From Prochlorococcus sp. AG-402-O21 (GTDB taxonomy: Bacteria > Cyanobacteriota > Cyanobacteriia > PCC-6307 > Cyanobiaceae): DNA of 64,000 bases. A program made the translations under genes and the position numbers. The notes beneath the pieces were generated by a model, which was not told the origin of the DNA, searched no databases, and worked only from the letters and a program-made list of their open reading frames with translations. Every line of letters starts with the position of its first letter. Position 1 is the stretch's first letter. The stretch covers positions 80,245 through 144,244 of the forward strand of contig QCIZ01000003.1 of the NCBI GenBank assembly GCA_003216375.1, in the 5' to 3' direction. This document shows positions 1 through 14,197 of the stretch, piece after piece.

Positions 1-273
1 TTGAAAAGCTTTTTTTAGAGTATGAATTGTTCTAGGGCTACTCAACTCTTGAACTAGCTCTAATTTAGGATGTGAGATTTTTTTTACCAGAATTCTTAAA
101 AGTTGAGTTCTTTTTACAAGTGGAATTTGATGATTTTTATCAGGGTTGTCACTTGCCCACGTTATAACTTTTGGGAAGATCTTTGTTAATTCACTCAATA
201 AGGCCTCGTGACCAAGAGTGGGTGGATCAGCGCTTGTCCCAAATAAGGCTATTGAATTTATTTTGGCTTTCAT
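1..273 (-). CDS. nadD: Nicotinate-nucleotide adenylyltransferase, partial (C-terminus beyond window)
   Basis: The minus-strand frame from the ATG at 271-273 stays open to the window edge (91 codons). It begins MKAKINSIALFGTSADPPTLGH, here split as GTSADPP and TLGH, which is the nucleotidyltransferase signature of NadD: a GxFDP-like loop followed by (T/H)xGH. NadD transfers AMP from ATP to nicotinate mononucleotide in NAD synthesis, in the cytosol. Its start codon overlaps the stop of the upstream GTPase gene by four bases (ATGA), so the two are probably co-transcribed and translationally coupled. Only the N-terminal half is present because the window ends, not because the gene is broken. Confidence 0.85.
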   Translation of the reverse strand, partial: MKAKINSIALFGTSADPPTLGHEALLSELTKIFPKVITWASDNPDKNHQIPLVKRTQLLRILVKKISHPKLELVQELSSPRTIHTLKKAFQ

Positions 274-1592
274 GGCAATAAATAACTTTTATTTTTTTCC
301 GTACTTGATGTAAGAAATTTAAAGTCACCAAGCATTATTCTGAAGTCTAAATTTTTTTTGAGAAGATAGTTCAACATTAATTGAGGCCTGCCATCATTCT
401 TATTTGTTCCCATTAGAAATTTATAAGCTGCGAGACGACCTATAAGCTTTGTCGTATAAATAGCAAGAGCTGCTTGAATAATGGCTATGGGAGCAGTAGG
501 CGCAAGGCTTAACCCGCCAGTTAGAGGTGCAAAAAGGATCAGTACTTGCTTGAAAATATTTAAAGTAATTTGTATTCCTATTTGTGCACCCCCTAGTAAT
601 GAATTTTGGAAACTAAGCTTTTTCACTAATTCTCTGGCGGAAGGGCCACCAACTTCTAAACCATATAATTTACTTAGTTGGATAATAAGAGCACTATCAA
701 AAGCCAGGCCGGTAATAAGATCAATCATTAAAAAGGGATTTATTGCTACTCCTGAGGCTTTTAAAGTTGCATATTTCCCTATTAAACTTTGTGCTTCTTC
801 TCTCTTTTTCAGTAGTCGATGTTCCTTAAGTAATTTATAGAATTGGTCGGCAATTCTTAGACTATTTATGCAGATAAGTACTTCGCCGCTTTGATCGATA
901 ATATCTTTAAGTTCGTTCTTAAGAATATCAACTTTAGGAGTTTTATGTTCACTCCTAACAGTTCCATCAGGCTTTATTTTCGCTTGCCTTGGAGATGAAG
1001 ATGCTAAAGCAATTTTAATTTTTTGTTTGCAAAATGATAATTTTCTATGAATACTTGAAAGTATTCGTTTTGTCTCTCTTGTATTCCATTGGTCACAACG
1101 ATTTAAAACTATTAATATTGGTTTGTTATTCCTTAATAGCTCTTGAATCGAATCCAATTCGACTCGTGTTATGTCACTATCAATTACAAAAAGAATTAAA
1201 TCTGTATCTAATACATAATTGAAATTTATTTCTTCATTATTAGAATTATTTATTTCATCTATACCAGGAGAGTCTATTAGCTCAACTTTGTTTAAGCTTT
1301 TAAAACTTTTGCACCATTTATAAGATTTACTGGTTTTTGTATTGCCGTTAATTATGTCCGTTGGAAAAACTTGCTTTTCAATTAATGCATTTAATAAGCT
1401 TGATTTGCCAACTCCTACTCGGCCATGTACTGAGATCTGTAGTTCCTTTTTTCCTAATTTATTTATTTGAAAATCAAGTTGATTTAAAGTGTCTGTAAAT
1501 TTTGTTTTTTCGTAATTAGTAAGATTTAAGTTTTCTTTCCATTGATCAAGTAATAACTTGCATTTTGTAGGTATTTCTTTTTTGTTAGTCAT
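270..1592 (-). CDS. Era/dynamin-like GTPase with C-terminal hydrophobic (DUF697-type) region
   Basis: A 440-residue GTPase. The P-loop GRVGVGKSS is at about residues 57-65, the G3 motif DSPGID at 107-112, a G4 variant NRCD at 164-167 (usual form NKxD), and a G5-like ASSS soon after. The C-terminal third (about 280-400) is hydrophobic and rich in Gly/Ala, as in DUF697 proteins, which suggests membrane attachment. Cyanobacteria usually carry one or more such GTPases of unknown cellular role. It sits in a tight minus-strand chain: its start overlaps the stop of the CNNM-like gene (ATGA) and its stop overlaps the nadD start. No specific function can be claimed. Confidence 0.8.
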   Translation of the reverse strand: MTNKKEIPTKCKLLLDQWKENLNLTNYEKTKFTDTLNQLDFQINKLGKKELQISVHGRVGVGKSSLLNALIEKQVFPTDIINGNTKTSKSYKWCKSFKSLNKVELIDSPGIDEINNSNNEEINFNYVLDTDLILFVIDSDITRVELDSIQELLRNNKPILIVLNRCDQWNTRETKRILSSIHRKLSFCKQKIKIALASSSPRQAKIKPDGTVRSEHKTPKVDILKNELKDIIDQSGEVLICINSLRIADQFYKLLKEHRLLKKREEAQSLIGKYATLKASGVAINPFLMIDLITGLAFDSALIIQLSKLYGLEVGGPSARELVKKLSFQNSLLGGAQIGIQITLNIFKQVLILFAPLTGGLSLAPTAPIAIIQAALAIYTTKLIGRLAAYKFLMGTNKNDGRPQLMLNYLLKKNLDFRIMLGDFKFLTSSTEKNKSYLLP

Positions 1593-2581
1593 TTATTTGA
1601 TTTCCTCCACCAACCAGCTAAAACTGCTAAAACGGCTTCTGCTCCTATTAAACCAACAAATCCACCAAATTCATCTACCACAACTCTGACTCCATTTTTG
1701 TCTTGATTAAAACCAAGAAGTAATCTATCTACTCGAATCATTTCGGGTACAAACTCTACATTCTCGCTTAGGTCATAAGGAGTTAAATGAGAGTCTCCTT
1801 CAAGTAAAGAGGCTAATAACTTTTCACGGTTAGCAACTCCTACAACCTTGTCCACTTCTTCACCTAATACTACCCACCATGTTGAATTGTTTTCTAACAA
1901 GTTTGACTTGACAGATTGCAAAGAAACTCCTCCTGGAAGTGTTGGAGCCGCAACACGCGGAGTCATTAGATCTTTAGCAGTAAGATCATTTAACTGGAAA
2001 ACTTTGGATATCATTGCAGCTTCATCGTCCTCTATTTGACCTATTTGAGATCCAAGCCTAGCCATCTGTCTTATCTCCTCTTCATCTGTTGTTAGCTCGC
2101 TTTTTGCAGTGATAATTGGTAGTAGACGTTCTAGAACTATAAGCAACGGCCTCATGACGATACTCAAGAAATCAAGAACAGGAGCACTAGTTAGGCTTAT
2201 TTGTAATGCAAGCCTTGTTCCGAGCGCTTTGGGAACAATTTCTCCAAGAAGTAAAACAAGAATGGTTAGGCCAATAAAAAATATTGGCTTTACATTTCCG
2301 ATTCGATCTTGAAATATGTAAGTTGCGTAGCTACCTACCATCAAACTTCCAAAAATATTGAAACTGTTATTTGCAATTGTTACTACAGTTAAAGTCCTTC
2401 CAATCCTGTGGCGTAATTTTTCTAATCTTCTAGCTCCTAATACTTTGGGTTCTCTTCTTGCGAGCTCATGTACGCGTAATGGGTTGACTGCTAACAAGGC
2501 TGCTTCTATCCCTGAGCACATTGCAGAACCCATTAGAATAACCGCAATAAGTGCAGTTAAAAGCAGAATGTCTTGGCTCAT
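1589..2581 (-). CDS. CNNM/DUF21 membrane protein with CBS pair (HlyC/CorC-like)
   Basis: A 330-residue protein. The N-terminal ~180 residues hold several transmembrane segments and match the DUF21/CNNM fold: a small-residue-rich first helix MCSGIEAALLAV, then GEIVPKALG, the conserved family motif. Residues ~195-315 look like a CBS pair, with DLMTPRV at its start and VVDEFGGFVGLIG near the end. Family members are linked to Mg2+/Co2+ or other divalent-ion homeostasis and sit in the plasma membrane. The C-terminal CorC/HlyC domain of longer relatives is missing, which is normal for the short subfamily. First gene of the nadD-GTPase chain. Confidence 0.85.
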   Translation of the reverse strand: MSQDILLLTALIAVILMGSAMCSGIEAALLAVNPLRVHELARREPKVLGARRLEKLRHRIGRTLTVVTIANNSFNIFGSLMVGSYATYIFQDRIGNVKPIFFIGLTILVLLLGEIVPKALGTRLALQISLTSAPVLDFLSIVMRPLLIVLERLLPIITAKSELTTDEEEIRQMARLGSQIGQIEDDEAAMISKVFQLNDLTAKDLMTPRVAAPTLPGGVSLQSVKSNLLENNSTWWVVLGEEVDKVVGVANREKLLASLLEGDSHLTPYDLSENVEFVPEMIRVDRLLLGFNQDKNGVRVVVDEFGGFVGLIGAEAVLAVLAGWWRKSNK

Positions 2582-2677
2582 TCTCTAAAGATTTTTTAAA
2601 GAGTAAGGATCTTTTGCTTTTATTTTTCCACTAAGTTAGATCTCTTGCCATCCTTAAGTGTAAATAGGAGTATTTTT

Positions 2678-3997
2678 GTGGCTGATTCAAGTGTTTTTCA
2701 ACGCCGTAGGGACTTGTTTTTGTCACATTTAGATTCTTATGCGGCTATTGTTCCTGCAGCAGAATTAGTTACTCATCATGCAGATTGCGAGTATCCATTT
2801 AGGCAAAATAGCGACTTTTGGTACTTAACTGGTTTTGATGAGCCAAATGCAGTAGCTTTGTTTCTGCCTCATAAACCTAAGGGAGAACAATATGTACTAT
2901 TCGTCTTACCTAAAGAGTCTGCAGCTGAAGTTTGGACAGGTTTTAGATGGGGAACAAAAGGAGTTTTAGATAATTTTGATGTTGACATAGCGCACTCTCT
3001 GAATGAATTGCCCAGCCTTTTAGCTCATTATTTAGAGGGAGCAGAGGGAATTGCTTTTCGAGTTGGAAAACATTCTCATATTGAGGCCTTGGTTCTAAAA
3101 ACCTGGTCGGAGCATTTACAAAAACTTCCAAGAAGTGGCTTACCCCCATTATCCATGATTGCTCCTTGTCCAATACTTCACAATATGAGACTTCGTAAGG
3201 ACGATTTTGAAATAGAGAGGATGCGTATTGCCTCACAAATTTCTGCAGAGGCTCATGAATTAGTTAGAGAATTTGCTCGCCCAGGGATGAATGAGAGAGA
3301 TTTACAAGCTCAGATAGAAAAATACTTTCTTGAAAATGGGGCGCGAGGACCTGCTTATGGCTCAATAGTTGCATCAGGTGATAATGCTTGCGTCCTCCAT
3401 TACACCGAAAACAATTCACCTATAAGGAATGGAGATCTTGTTTTGATAGATGCAGGTTGCTCTTTAAATGATTATTACAATGGCGACATAACAAGAACCT
3501 TTCCAGTAAATGGAAGGTTTTCTGCAGAACAAAAAGCTTTATATGAAATTGTTCTATTTGCTCAAAAAGCTGCAATTGAGTGTGTTCGACCCTCTGATAA
3601 CGCTGAGAATGTACATATGACTGCCTTAAAACATCTTGTTGAGGGTTTAGTTGATATTGGCTTACTCGTCGGCGATGTGGATTCGATTATTGAACAACAA
3701 GCTTACTCGCATTTGTACATGCATCGAACAGGGCATTGGCTAGGTCTTGATGTCCATGATGTAGGTGCATATAGGCTTGGTGACTATCATGTAAATCTTG
3801 AACCTGGAATGGTTTTAACTGTTGAACCTGGTATTTACATCAGTGATCGGTTGGCAGTTCCAAAGGGACAGCCTGAGATAGATAAAAGATGGAAAGGTAT
3901 AGGAATTCGTATCGAGGATGATGTTTTAGTTACACAAGATTCTGTAGAAGTATTGAGTCGTAAAGCAGCTAAGAATTTGAGTGATTTGGAATATTAA
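2678..3997 (+). CDS. pepP: Xaa-Pro aminopeptidase (M24B, PepP)
   Basis: Dimetal exopeptidase that releases N-terminal residues preceding proline. The N-terminal AMP_N domain (YPFRQNSDFWYLTGFDEPNA) is followed by the creatinase-fold catalytic domain. Metal ligands are visible: Asp in LIDAGC, Asp in NGDITRTFP, His in HRTGHWLGLDVHD, Glu in LTVEPGIY and Glu in IRIEDDV. The frame is open upstream to a TTG at 2645. I prefer the GTG at 2678 because AGGAG (2666-2670) lies seven bases before it and the resulting ~439 aa fits the family length. It is divergent from the CNNM gene, with under 100 bp for both promoters. Confidence 0.9.
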   Translation: MADSSVFQRRRDLFLSHLDSYAAIVPAAELVTHHADCEYPFRQNSDFWYLTGFDEPNAVALFLPHKPKGEQYVLFVLPKESAAEVWTGFRWGTKGVLDNFDVDIAHSLNELPSLLAHYLEGAEGIAFRVGKHSHIEALVLKTWSEHLQKLPRSGLPPLSMIAPCPILHNMRLRKDDFEIERMRIASQISAEAHELVREFARPGMNERDLQAQIEKYFLENGARGPAYGSIVASGDNACVLHYTENNSPIRNGDLVLIDAGCSLNDYYNGDITRTFPVNGRFSAEQKALYEIVLFAQKAAIECVRPSDNAENVHMTALKHLVEGLVDIGLLVGDVDSIIEQQAYSHLYMHRTGHWLGLDVHDVGAYRLGDYHVNLEPGMVLTVEPGIYISDRLAVPKGQPEIDKRWKGIGIRIEDDVLVTQDSVEVLSRKAAKNLSDLEY

Positions 3998-4181
3998 TTG
4001 AAGTTCTCTTAGTTATTCACTAAGAAATCTGATCAGTTTCAAGCTTTTCATAGCAAATAGATCTATCCGAATATTTTTCTTCTTCAATAATTCATCATTA
4101 TCGAATAGTAGAAAACCTTTTGAATTACCTCTCTAGTAATTCAAATAGGACCTGGTTCCTGTTAAGTTAGTACTTTGTTAG

Positions 4182-4698
<517 letters not shown>

Positions 4699-4700
<2 letters not shown>

Positions 4701-4731
4701 AAAATCCTTGAACAAAATTTTTGTTCAAGGA
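4699..4731 (-). terminator. Rho-independent terminator of the atpD-atpC operon
   Basis: Inverted repeat TCCTTGAACAAAA (4705-4717) / complementary arm (4719-4731). Read on the minus strand, the stem is followed by a run of T (4699-4704 are A on the plus strand). The plus-strand reading lacks a T tail, so it serves mainly the ATP synthase transcript. Confidence 0.7.
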
Positions 4732-4751
4732 AAAAATATTATTTAAAAATC

Positions 4752-5159
4752 TTAGTCTGATTTTGATGCTTGAAACCAAGCTATTGCTTTATTCAATGTT
4801 TCTTGAGCTTTAATTTTTTCAGGGGAAGTTTTCTGATCCTTTGTTTGACTTAGTTGATTTTTAGCTTGTTCTAATTCAGCCTCAGCTTTAGCTGAATCAA
4901 TATTTTTCCCCATTTCAGCTTTGTTAACTAAAACTGTAACTTCATTAGATTCGACTTCTGCGAAACCTCCAGTTAGGGCAATTGAGTCCCAATTACCATT
5001 TTTTAAAACCCTCAATACACCAAAATCAATAGCAGTAACCATTGAAATGTGACCAGGTAATACACCCAAAAGCCCTGTGGTGCTTGGAAGTATTATTTCA
5101 TCAGCAGTATCGTCAAATACGCTCTGATCAGGAGCAAGAACTCGTAGAGTTAGAGTCAT
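4752..5159 (-). CDS. atpC: ATP synthase F1 epsilon subunit
   Basis: A 135-residue protein. The N-terminal beta-sandwich is typical (LTLRVLAPDQSVFDDTADEIILPSTTGLLGVLPGHISMVTAIDFG) and a C-terminal helical hairpin begins near residue 90. Epsilon is part of the F1 central stalk and inhibits wasteful ATP hydrolysis by the thylakoid/plasma-membrane ATP synthase. The gene lies 67 bp downstream of the beta-subunit gene, the usual cyanobacterial two-gene beta-epsilon operon, separate from the main atp cluster. The name atpE is also used in cyanobacteria. Confidence 0.95.
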   Translation of the reverse strand: MTLTLRVLAPDQSVFDDTADEIILPSTTGLLGVLPGHISMVTAIDFGVLRVLKNGNWDSIALTGGFAEVESNEVTVLVNKAEMGKNIDSAKAEAELEQAKNQLSQTKDQKTSPEKIKAQETLNKAIAWFQASKSD

Positions 5160-5226
5160 TTCTTGAGGATTTTAAAAAAAAGTTGAGTTAAGGTAATTGA
5201 ACAAAGGAAATTAATTGGAAATTAAT

Positions 5227-6753
<1,527 letters not shown>

Positions 6754-6874
6754 CTACCACTTCACAGGCGTTTTTTTTCAGTGTTCGGTCAACCGCACAG
6801 AATATATGTGGTCTTGAGCGTACTTAGATGCATAAATTAATACCATTGGTAATGAGTAATACTCTTTATCGAAT

Positions 6875-6900
6875 AGCGCTAAGCGCTTTTTTGTTTTTTT
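6875..6900 (+). promoter_or_regulatory. GC-rich palindrome plus T-run in the groS leader
   Basis: AGCGCT-A-AGCGCT at 6875-6887 is followed by a T-rich run (6887-6900), 17 bp before the groS ATG. It can fold AGCG/CGCT around a five-base loop, like a very short terminator, or act as a dyad operator. No CIRCE element (TTAGCACTC-N9-GAGTGCTAA) is visible upstream of this operon. The role is unproven. Confidence 0.3.
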
Positions 6901-6917
6901 TGCTACTGCACTAATTT

Positions 6918-7229
6918 ATGGCAGCTGTATCTCTCAGCGTCTCCACTGTCAAGCCACTTGGAGATCGTGTATTTGTAAAAGTTTCTGAATCAGAAGAAAA
7001 AACTGCGGGAGGGATATTGCTTCCTGACACTGCAAAGGAGAAACCTCAAGTAGGAGAAGTTGCTCAGGTTGGTCCTGGAAAGCGCAACGAAGATGGTTCT
7101 CGTCAATCTCCTGAAGTGAGTGTTGGAGACAAAGTTCTCTACAGCAAGTACGCAGGTACTGATATCAAACTAGGCAGCGATGAGTACGTTCTTCTTTCTG
7201 AGAAAGACATTCTGGCTGTCGTCAATTAA
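6918..7229 (+). CDS. groS: Co-chaperonin GroES
   Basis: A 103-residue Cpn10. [12 protein letters not shown] opens the protein, the mobile loop region [23 protein letters not shown] contacts GroEL, and the C-terminus [11 protein letters not shown] is typical. It caps the GroEL cage to allow ATP-dependent folding of cytosolic proteins. The start fits the family, with a cyanobacterial N-terminal extension of about eight residues. It forms an operon with groL, 64 bp downstream, which has its own GGAAATCG ribosome-binding region. Confidence 0.97.
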
Positions 7230-7278
7230 AACTCAGCTTCTTAGCTGAAGTCCAAACAAAAAAACTTTTCGAAATTAA

Positions 7279-8925
<1,647 letters not shown>

Positions 8926-8962
8926 TTAACTTCTAAATCAAAAGAAACTTTAATTTCAATGT

Positions 8963-8992
8963 GGGACAGGGGTTATACCTTGTCCCTTTTTT
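8963..8992 (+). terminator. Rho-independent terminator after groL
   Basis: Stem GGGACAGGG (8963-8971) pairs with CCTTGTCCC (8978-8986) with one G-T wobble, the loop is about six bases, and TTTTTT follows (8987-8992). It lies 38 bp after the groL stop codon. The remaining ~150 bp up to secG hold nothing I can name. Confidence 0.85.
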
Positions 8993-9147
8993 CTTATTCA
9001 GAGTAACTTTGATTACTGATTAATCATTTTCACTTAATTAAACAAATATATTTAGTCTAGTTAAAAAAACAATCTAATACTTATCAAGCTAGCTTAAGAA
9101 TAATATTGATGAAGATTTCAAAAGACTGAAAGATCAAATCTGAAAAT

Positions 9148-9378
9148 TTATTTCAACCAACCTGCGCTAAGAACAACAGCAATGGATAAAAACAGGATAA
9201 GACATGCCCAAGTTGCTCTATTTAAGGTCGATTCGGCACTGCTGGCACTACTGAACATTGAGCTTCCGCTTGATGCTAGGCCACCCATTCCATCACCTTT
9301 TGGACTATGAAGAAGAACTAATAGTATTAGAAAAACCCCTGAAATTACCCATATCCAAGATAAGAAAGGAATGATCAT
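9148..9378 (-). CDS. secG: Preprotein translocase subunit SecG
   Basis: 76 residues with two hydrophobic helices (about 5-24 and 53-73). Between them lies a Gly/Ser-rich loop containing the SecG signature PKGDGMGGLASSGS. SecG is the small accessory subunit of the SecYEG channel in the plasma and thylakoid membranes. The start ATG lies 9 bp downstream of the gpmI stop, so the two genes form one minus-strand transcript. Confidence 0.9.
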   Translation of the reverse strand: MIIPFLSWIWVISGVFLILLVLLHSPKGDGMGGLASSGSSMFSSASSAESTLNRATWACLILFLSIAVVLSAGWLK

Positions 9379-9387
9379 TGTTTTTCT

Positions 9388-11016
<1,629 letters not shown>

Positions 11017-11176
11017 TCAAATAAACTGGGTCCTAATAATGTTTTGCTTTTGTATTAAATTACTTCCTAATAGGTAAACAGGCTAATACTTTGACGTTTG
11101 GTTAGCTTTTCCCTATTAGATTAAAAAAGTATTTCAGCTATTCCTAAGAAAAAATAAAATTTTAGGACTTTCAAAT

Positions 11177-11737
11177 ATGCCTGATGAATCTGTAAAAAAA
11201 GAGATAGAAATCCTCTCAAAAAAAGAACTTGATAGAACCATAAAAAGATTGGCTTCTCAAATTTTGGAAAAGATTCCAAATATTAATTCACTATTGCTTA
11301 TTGGTATTCCTACTAGGGGAGTTTATTTATCTAAAATATTAGCTAAATATTTAGAGGAATTATCTGGCCATCCAATCGAGAATGGTTGTTTAGATCCAAC
11401 CTTTCATAGAGATGATCTTGCAAGGATTGGTACTCGAATAGCTCAAGTGTCTGATTTACCATCTTCTGTTGATGATAGAGAGGTTGTTTTAATTGATGAT
11501 GTCATATACACGGGAAGAACAATCAAGGCAGCATTAGAAGCCTTGAATTCATGGGGCCGAGCAAAAAGAGTTACGCTTCTTGCAATGGTAGATAGGGGCC
11601 ACAGAGAAGTTCCAATTCAACCAGATTTTTATGGACGTGCTGTCCCTACAAGCAAAGATGAGACTATTGATCTTAGATTAAGAGAAGTAGATGGAGAAGA
11701 GGGTGTTTTTTTATGTAAAAGATTTATAAGTGATTAG
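11177..11737 (+). CDS. pyrR: PyrR-type uracil phosphoribosyltransferase / pyrimidine regulator
   Basis: 186 residues with the type I phosphoribosyltransferase fold. The PRPP loop is VVLIDDVIYTGRTIKAALEAL. The TFHRDDL segment and the VPTSKDE C-terminal motif are characteristic of PyrR. PyrR proteins bind pyr mRNA leaders in some bacteria and also have uracil phosphoribosyltransferase activity. Whether it regulates RNA in this organism is not shown here; no pyr genes are in the window. Its stop is 20 bp from the convergent Hsp70-like gene. Confidence 0.88.
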   Translation: MPDESVKKEIEILSKKELDRTIKRLASQILEKIPNINSLLLIGIPTRGVYLSKILAKYLEELSGHPIENGCLDPTFHRDDLARIGTRIAQVSDLPSSVDDREVVLIDDVIYTGRTIKAALEALNSWGRAKRVTLLAMVDRGHREVPIQPDFYGRAVPTSKDETIDLRLREVDGEEGVFLCKRFISD

Positions 11738-11756
11738 TCTTAAAAATATAAGATAA

Positions 11757-13382
11757 TTATCTAATTTTTCCAAGATTTTGACTTGTTATCTCATTATTAT
11801 TTCGTAAATCAAGGCCCTCAACCTCAAGTTGACAATTGTCATTAATATTAAAAATTAATTTAATACAATCTTGATCAATTCTACCAGGAGGATCCAGAGG
11901 TATTGAAATAATAGTACTAGTTATCTTTTTGATTTGATCCTTAGATTCTATTGTTGTCAAAGTGGGTAACCCATTAATATAAATAATCTCATTTGACCCT
12001 TCTTCCTGAGGTTCTCCAATTATTAAATCTATGCTTAATTGATCATTTATACTTGCTGATAAAATTATTTCTAAAGGTTTATTTGTTGGCCATGTTTGCC
12101 CTGCTAGAAAAAGAGGATGCCAGATGTGCTTTTCATTTTTTTTATTCCAGCATCTTAAACTTACCCCTTTATTAAGTACATCTTTGACTTGAACACCTGG
12201 TGTAAGATTTAATGCTCCCAATGCAATTGCTTCAATAGGGGGAGGCGTTAAAAAAGGGATAGAATTACAAAGATTACTTAAAAATTTTTTAATTAAAGGT
12301 ATTCGAGATCCTCCTCCAACTAAGACAACACTATCGAGATCTTTTAATTCAAATGAATTTCGTTTTGCGCTATTAATTGTTTGTTTGAAAAGCTTTTCAA
12401 TACTTTTCAGCAGGCCTTTTTCTATAAGTAATTCTTCAAGTCCTTTTTTAGATAGTTTTAAAAACTTTTCTTCATTCTCATTGCTTTTTATTTGTTTAGA
12501 GATAACTAATGTTTCTTTTATATTTATATTGCTTAATTCACATTTGAGCTCCTCTGCCTTTCTCAAAATTGAATTGGTTGGTTTTTCTTCTGGTAATAGA
12601 TGATGAGATATCCATCTGTCTATATCTTTGCCGCCTAGTCGAAGCCCTGATTTTCCTAGAACTTTCGCTGTGCGAAGAACTTGTGTGCTTTTCCCTTCTA
12701 AATTATTTCCATCAAATCTGACAAGTTGGGCAATTGGTGAAGCTTGTCCTTCTCCTCCCTCTAAAGCAACAATTGACATGTCAATTGTGCTTCCTCCAAA
12801 ATCTAAAACAAGTAATGTGGATCCAGGTTCTATACCAGCTCCCATTGCAGCAGCAGTAGGTTCGTCAACTAATGCAATTTCTTTTACTTCTAAGGAATGA
12901 CATACATTTATTAACCAAGTTCTATATTCACGATATGTATCTACTGGAGCGGTTAATACTAGTCTTTTGATACTTACCTTCTCGGAGACTTTATCCCAAA
13001 TATTGTGAATTAAAACCTCTCCTGCTTTCTCTGGGGAGATTTTTGAATCATATATAGGTTCAATTTTGCTTGACCCTATCCATCTTTTAAAATCTTGACT
13101 TAAGTTATTTTCTTTTTCATTAAAGAGATTTAAATCTATAATTTCTTGTCCAATTAAATAGCTTTCTTCTTTTGCTGATGATTTCCAAATTAAGCTTGGT
13201 ATCTCTCCGGGCACTCTACTGATTGGAGGTAGGTCTAAAAGTTCAGGAGGTTGACCATTCTCTTTTTGAAAAACAACTACTGTTGTTGAACTCCCTAAAT
13301 CGATTGCTAATGTTCCAAAATTATTTGTATTAATTTCAGGTCGATGGATGTTTTCTAATTGATCGATTTTATTTTGTTCCAT
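11757..13382 (-). CDS. Hsp70-family (DnaK-like) protein, short form
   Basis: 541 residues. The actin-like ATPase domain is evident: phosphate-1 loop LAIDLGSSTTVVVFQ (about 26-40), LVLTAPVDTYREYR, LVDEPTAAAMGAGIEPGSTLLVLDFGGSTIDMSIV (connect/phosphate-2 region, residues ~175-210 in this run), and VVLVGGGSRIPLI (adenosine motif). The substrate-binding part after ~residue 400 is short and diverged from DnaK, and there is no C-terminal lid. This is a picocyanobacterial DnaK-like protein rather than the housekeeping DnaK. Its partner proteins are unknown. It diverges from rpoZ. Confidence 0.85.
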   Translation of the reverse strand: MEQNKIDQLENIHRPEINTNNFGTLAIDLGSSTTVVVFQKENGQPPELLDLPPISRVPGEIPSLIWKSSAKEESYLIGQEIIDLNLFNEKENNLSQDFKRWIGSSKIEPIYDSKISPEKAGEVLIHNIWDKVSEKVSIKRLVLTAPVDTYREYRTWLINVCHSLEVKEIALVDEPTAAAMGAGIEPGSTLLVLDFGGSTIDMSIVALEGGEGQASPIAQLVRFDGNNLEGKSTQVLRTAKVLGKSGLRLGGKDIDRWISHHLLPEEKPTNSILRKAEELKCELSNINIKETLVISKQIKSNENEEKFLKLSKKGLEELLIEKGLLKSIEKLFKQTINSAKRNSFELKDLDSVVLVGGGSRIPLIKKFLSNLCNSIPFLTPPPIEAIALGALNLTPGVQVKDVLNKGVSLRCWNKKNEKHIWHPLFLAGQTWPTNKPLEIILSASINDQLSIDLIIGEPQEEGSNEIIYINGLPTLTTIESKDQIKKITSTIISIPLDPPGRIDQDCIKLIFNINDNCQLEVEGLDLRNNNEITSQNLGKIR

Positions 13383-13528
13383 CTTTCTTAGTGAATTTTT
13401 AATAGGTGCAACAAGAATTAATCAATAACAAGTCGGTCTAGAAAAACTAACACCACTGTTATTATTTTGGAAAAAATATAGAAATGAACGATTCTCACCT
13501 AGAATAAAGCAACATAAATGTTTTAAGT

Positions 13529-13762
13529 GTGATTAAGTCAGGTTCAGGAGTTAATTCTAAGGATTTAGCAAAAAGAGGCGAGAGTCTCATCAGACATTCC
13601 ACTAACCGCTACCTCACTACTGTTCGGATTGCTTTTAGAGCAAAGCAAAGAAGATTTGATGATTTTGATGGTCTTCTAGAAGAATCAACAGTGAAGCCAG
13701 TACAAAGAGCAATAATTGAACTAAGTGATGAACAAGATCAGCCTGATCTATTACCTGGTTAG
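13529..13762 (+). CDS. rpoZ: RNA polymerase omega subunit
   Basis: 77 residues from a GTG start. The core [30 protein letters not shown] is the cyanobacterial form of the omega signature, and the tail LPG is also typical. Omega stabilises beta-prime during polymerase assembly and affects sigma recruitment in cyanobacteria. The next gene starts at the base after the rpoZ stop, which indicates translational coupling. Confidence 0.93.
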   Translation: MIKSGSGVNSKDLAKRGESLIRHSTNRYLTTVRIAFRAKQRRFDDFDGLLEESTVKPVQRAIIELSDEQDQPDLLPG

Positions 13763-14143
13763 GTGCTCAAAAAAGAAGGTCCTGGTTGGAGAATAATTAG
13801 AGATTCATCTAGAGATAACTTTTCAACACTTATAGGTGGAGATGCTTGGGCAATAGAGTTGAACAAATCTGAGTGGGAAAATCTAGTGAAGGTGGTCATA
13901 GATTTGTCTGATCAATATAAATCAGTTAAAGAACAACTAATGGGCGATGAAGCTATAACTTTGGAATTAGAACGTAGCCCTTGGTTGGCAATTTTAAAAG
14001 GTGATCAATATGGGTGGAACCTTAGATTGATCTTGAGTGCTAGTGGGCTATTAAATCGAGGAGCAGAGGTCTATTGGCCTAGGAATGTGACTAATCATGT
14101 TGCTAATGCAATGAGAACAATGTGGGATTCAGACTATTTGTGA
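13763..14143 (+). CDS. DUF1818 family protein
   Basis: 126 residues from a GTG immediately after the rpoZ stop (TAG-GTG). KEGPGWRIIRDSSRDNFSTLIGGDAWAIELNKSEW (shown only as landmark segments GPGWRI and GGDAWAIEL) and the C-terminal VANAMRTMWDS match the cyanobacterial DUF1818 family of unknown function. It is a soluble, mixed alpha/beta protein. Its coupling to rpoZ is likely conserved and might point to a transcription-related role, but that is only inference from position. Confidence 0.8.
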   Translation: MLKKEGPGWRIIRDSSRDNFSTLIGGDAWAIELNKSEWENLVKVVIDLSDQYKSVKEQLMGDEAITLELERSPWLAILKGDQYGWNLRLILSASGLLNRGAEVYWPRNVTNHVANAMRTMWDSDYL

Positions 14144-14197
14144 GAGAACTTAACTAAAAGTTGTTCGATTTTTTCCCCAAATCCATCTGGATTTAAC

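Noticed and set aside
481..840. 119-codon plus-strand frame inside the GTPase gene
   Set aside because: It is antisense to a clear GTPase frame; its residue content is an artefact of the other strand.
4007..4025. TCTTAGT/ACTAAGA hairpin after pepP
   Set aside because: Only 7 bp with no T tail; too weak to call a terminator.
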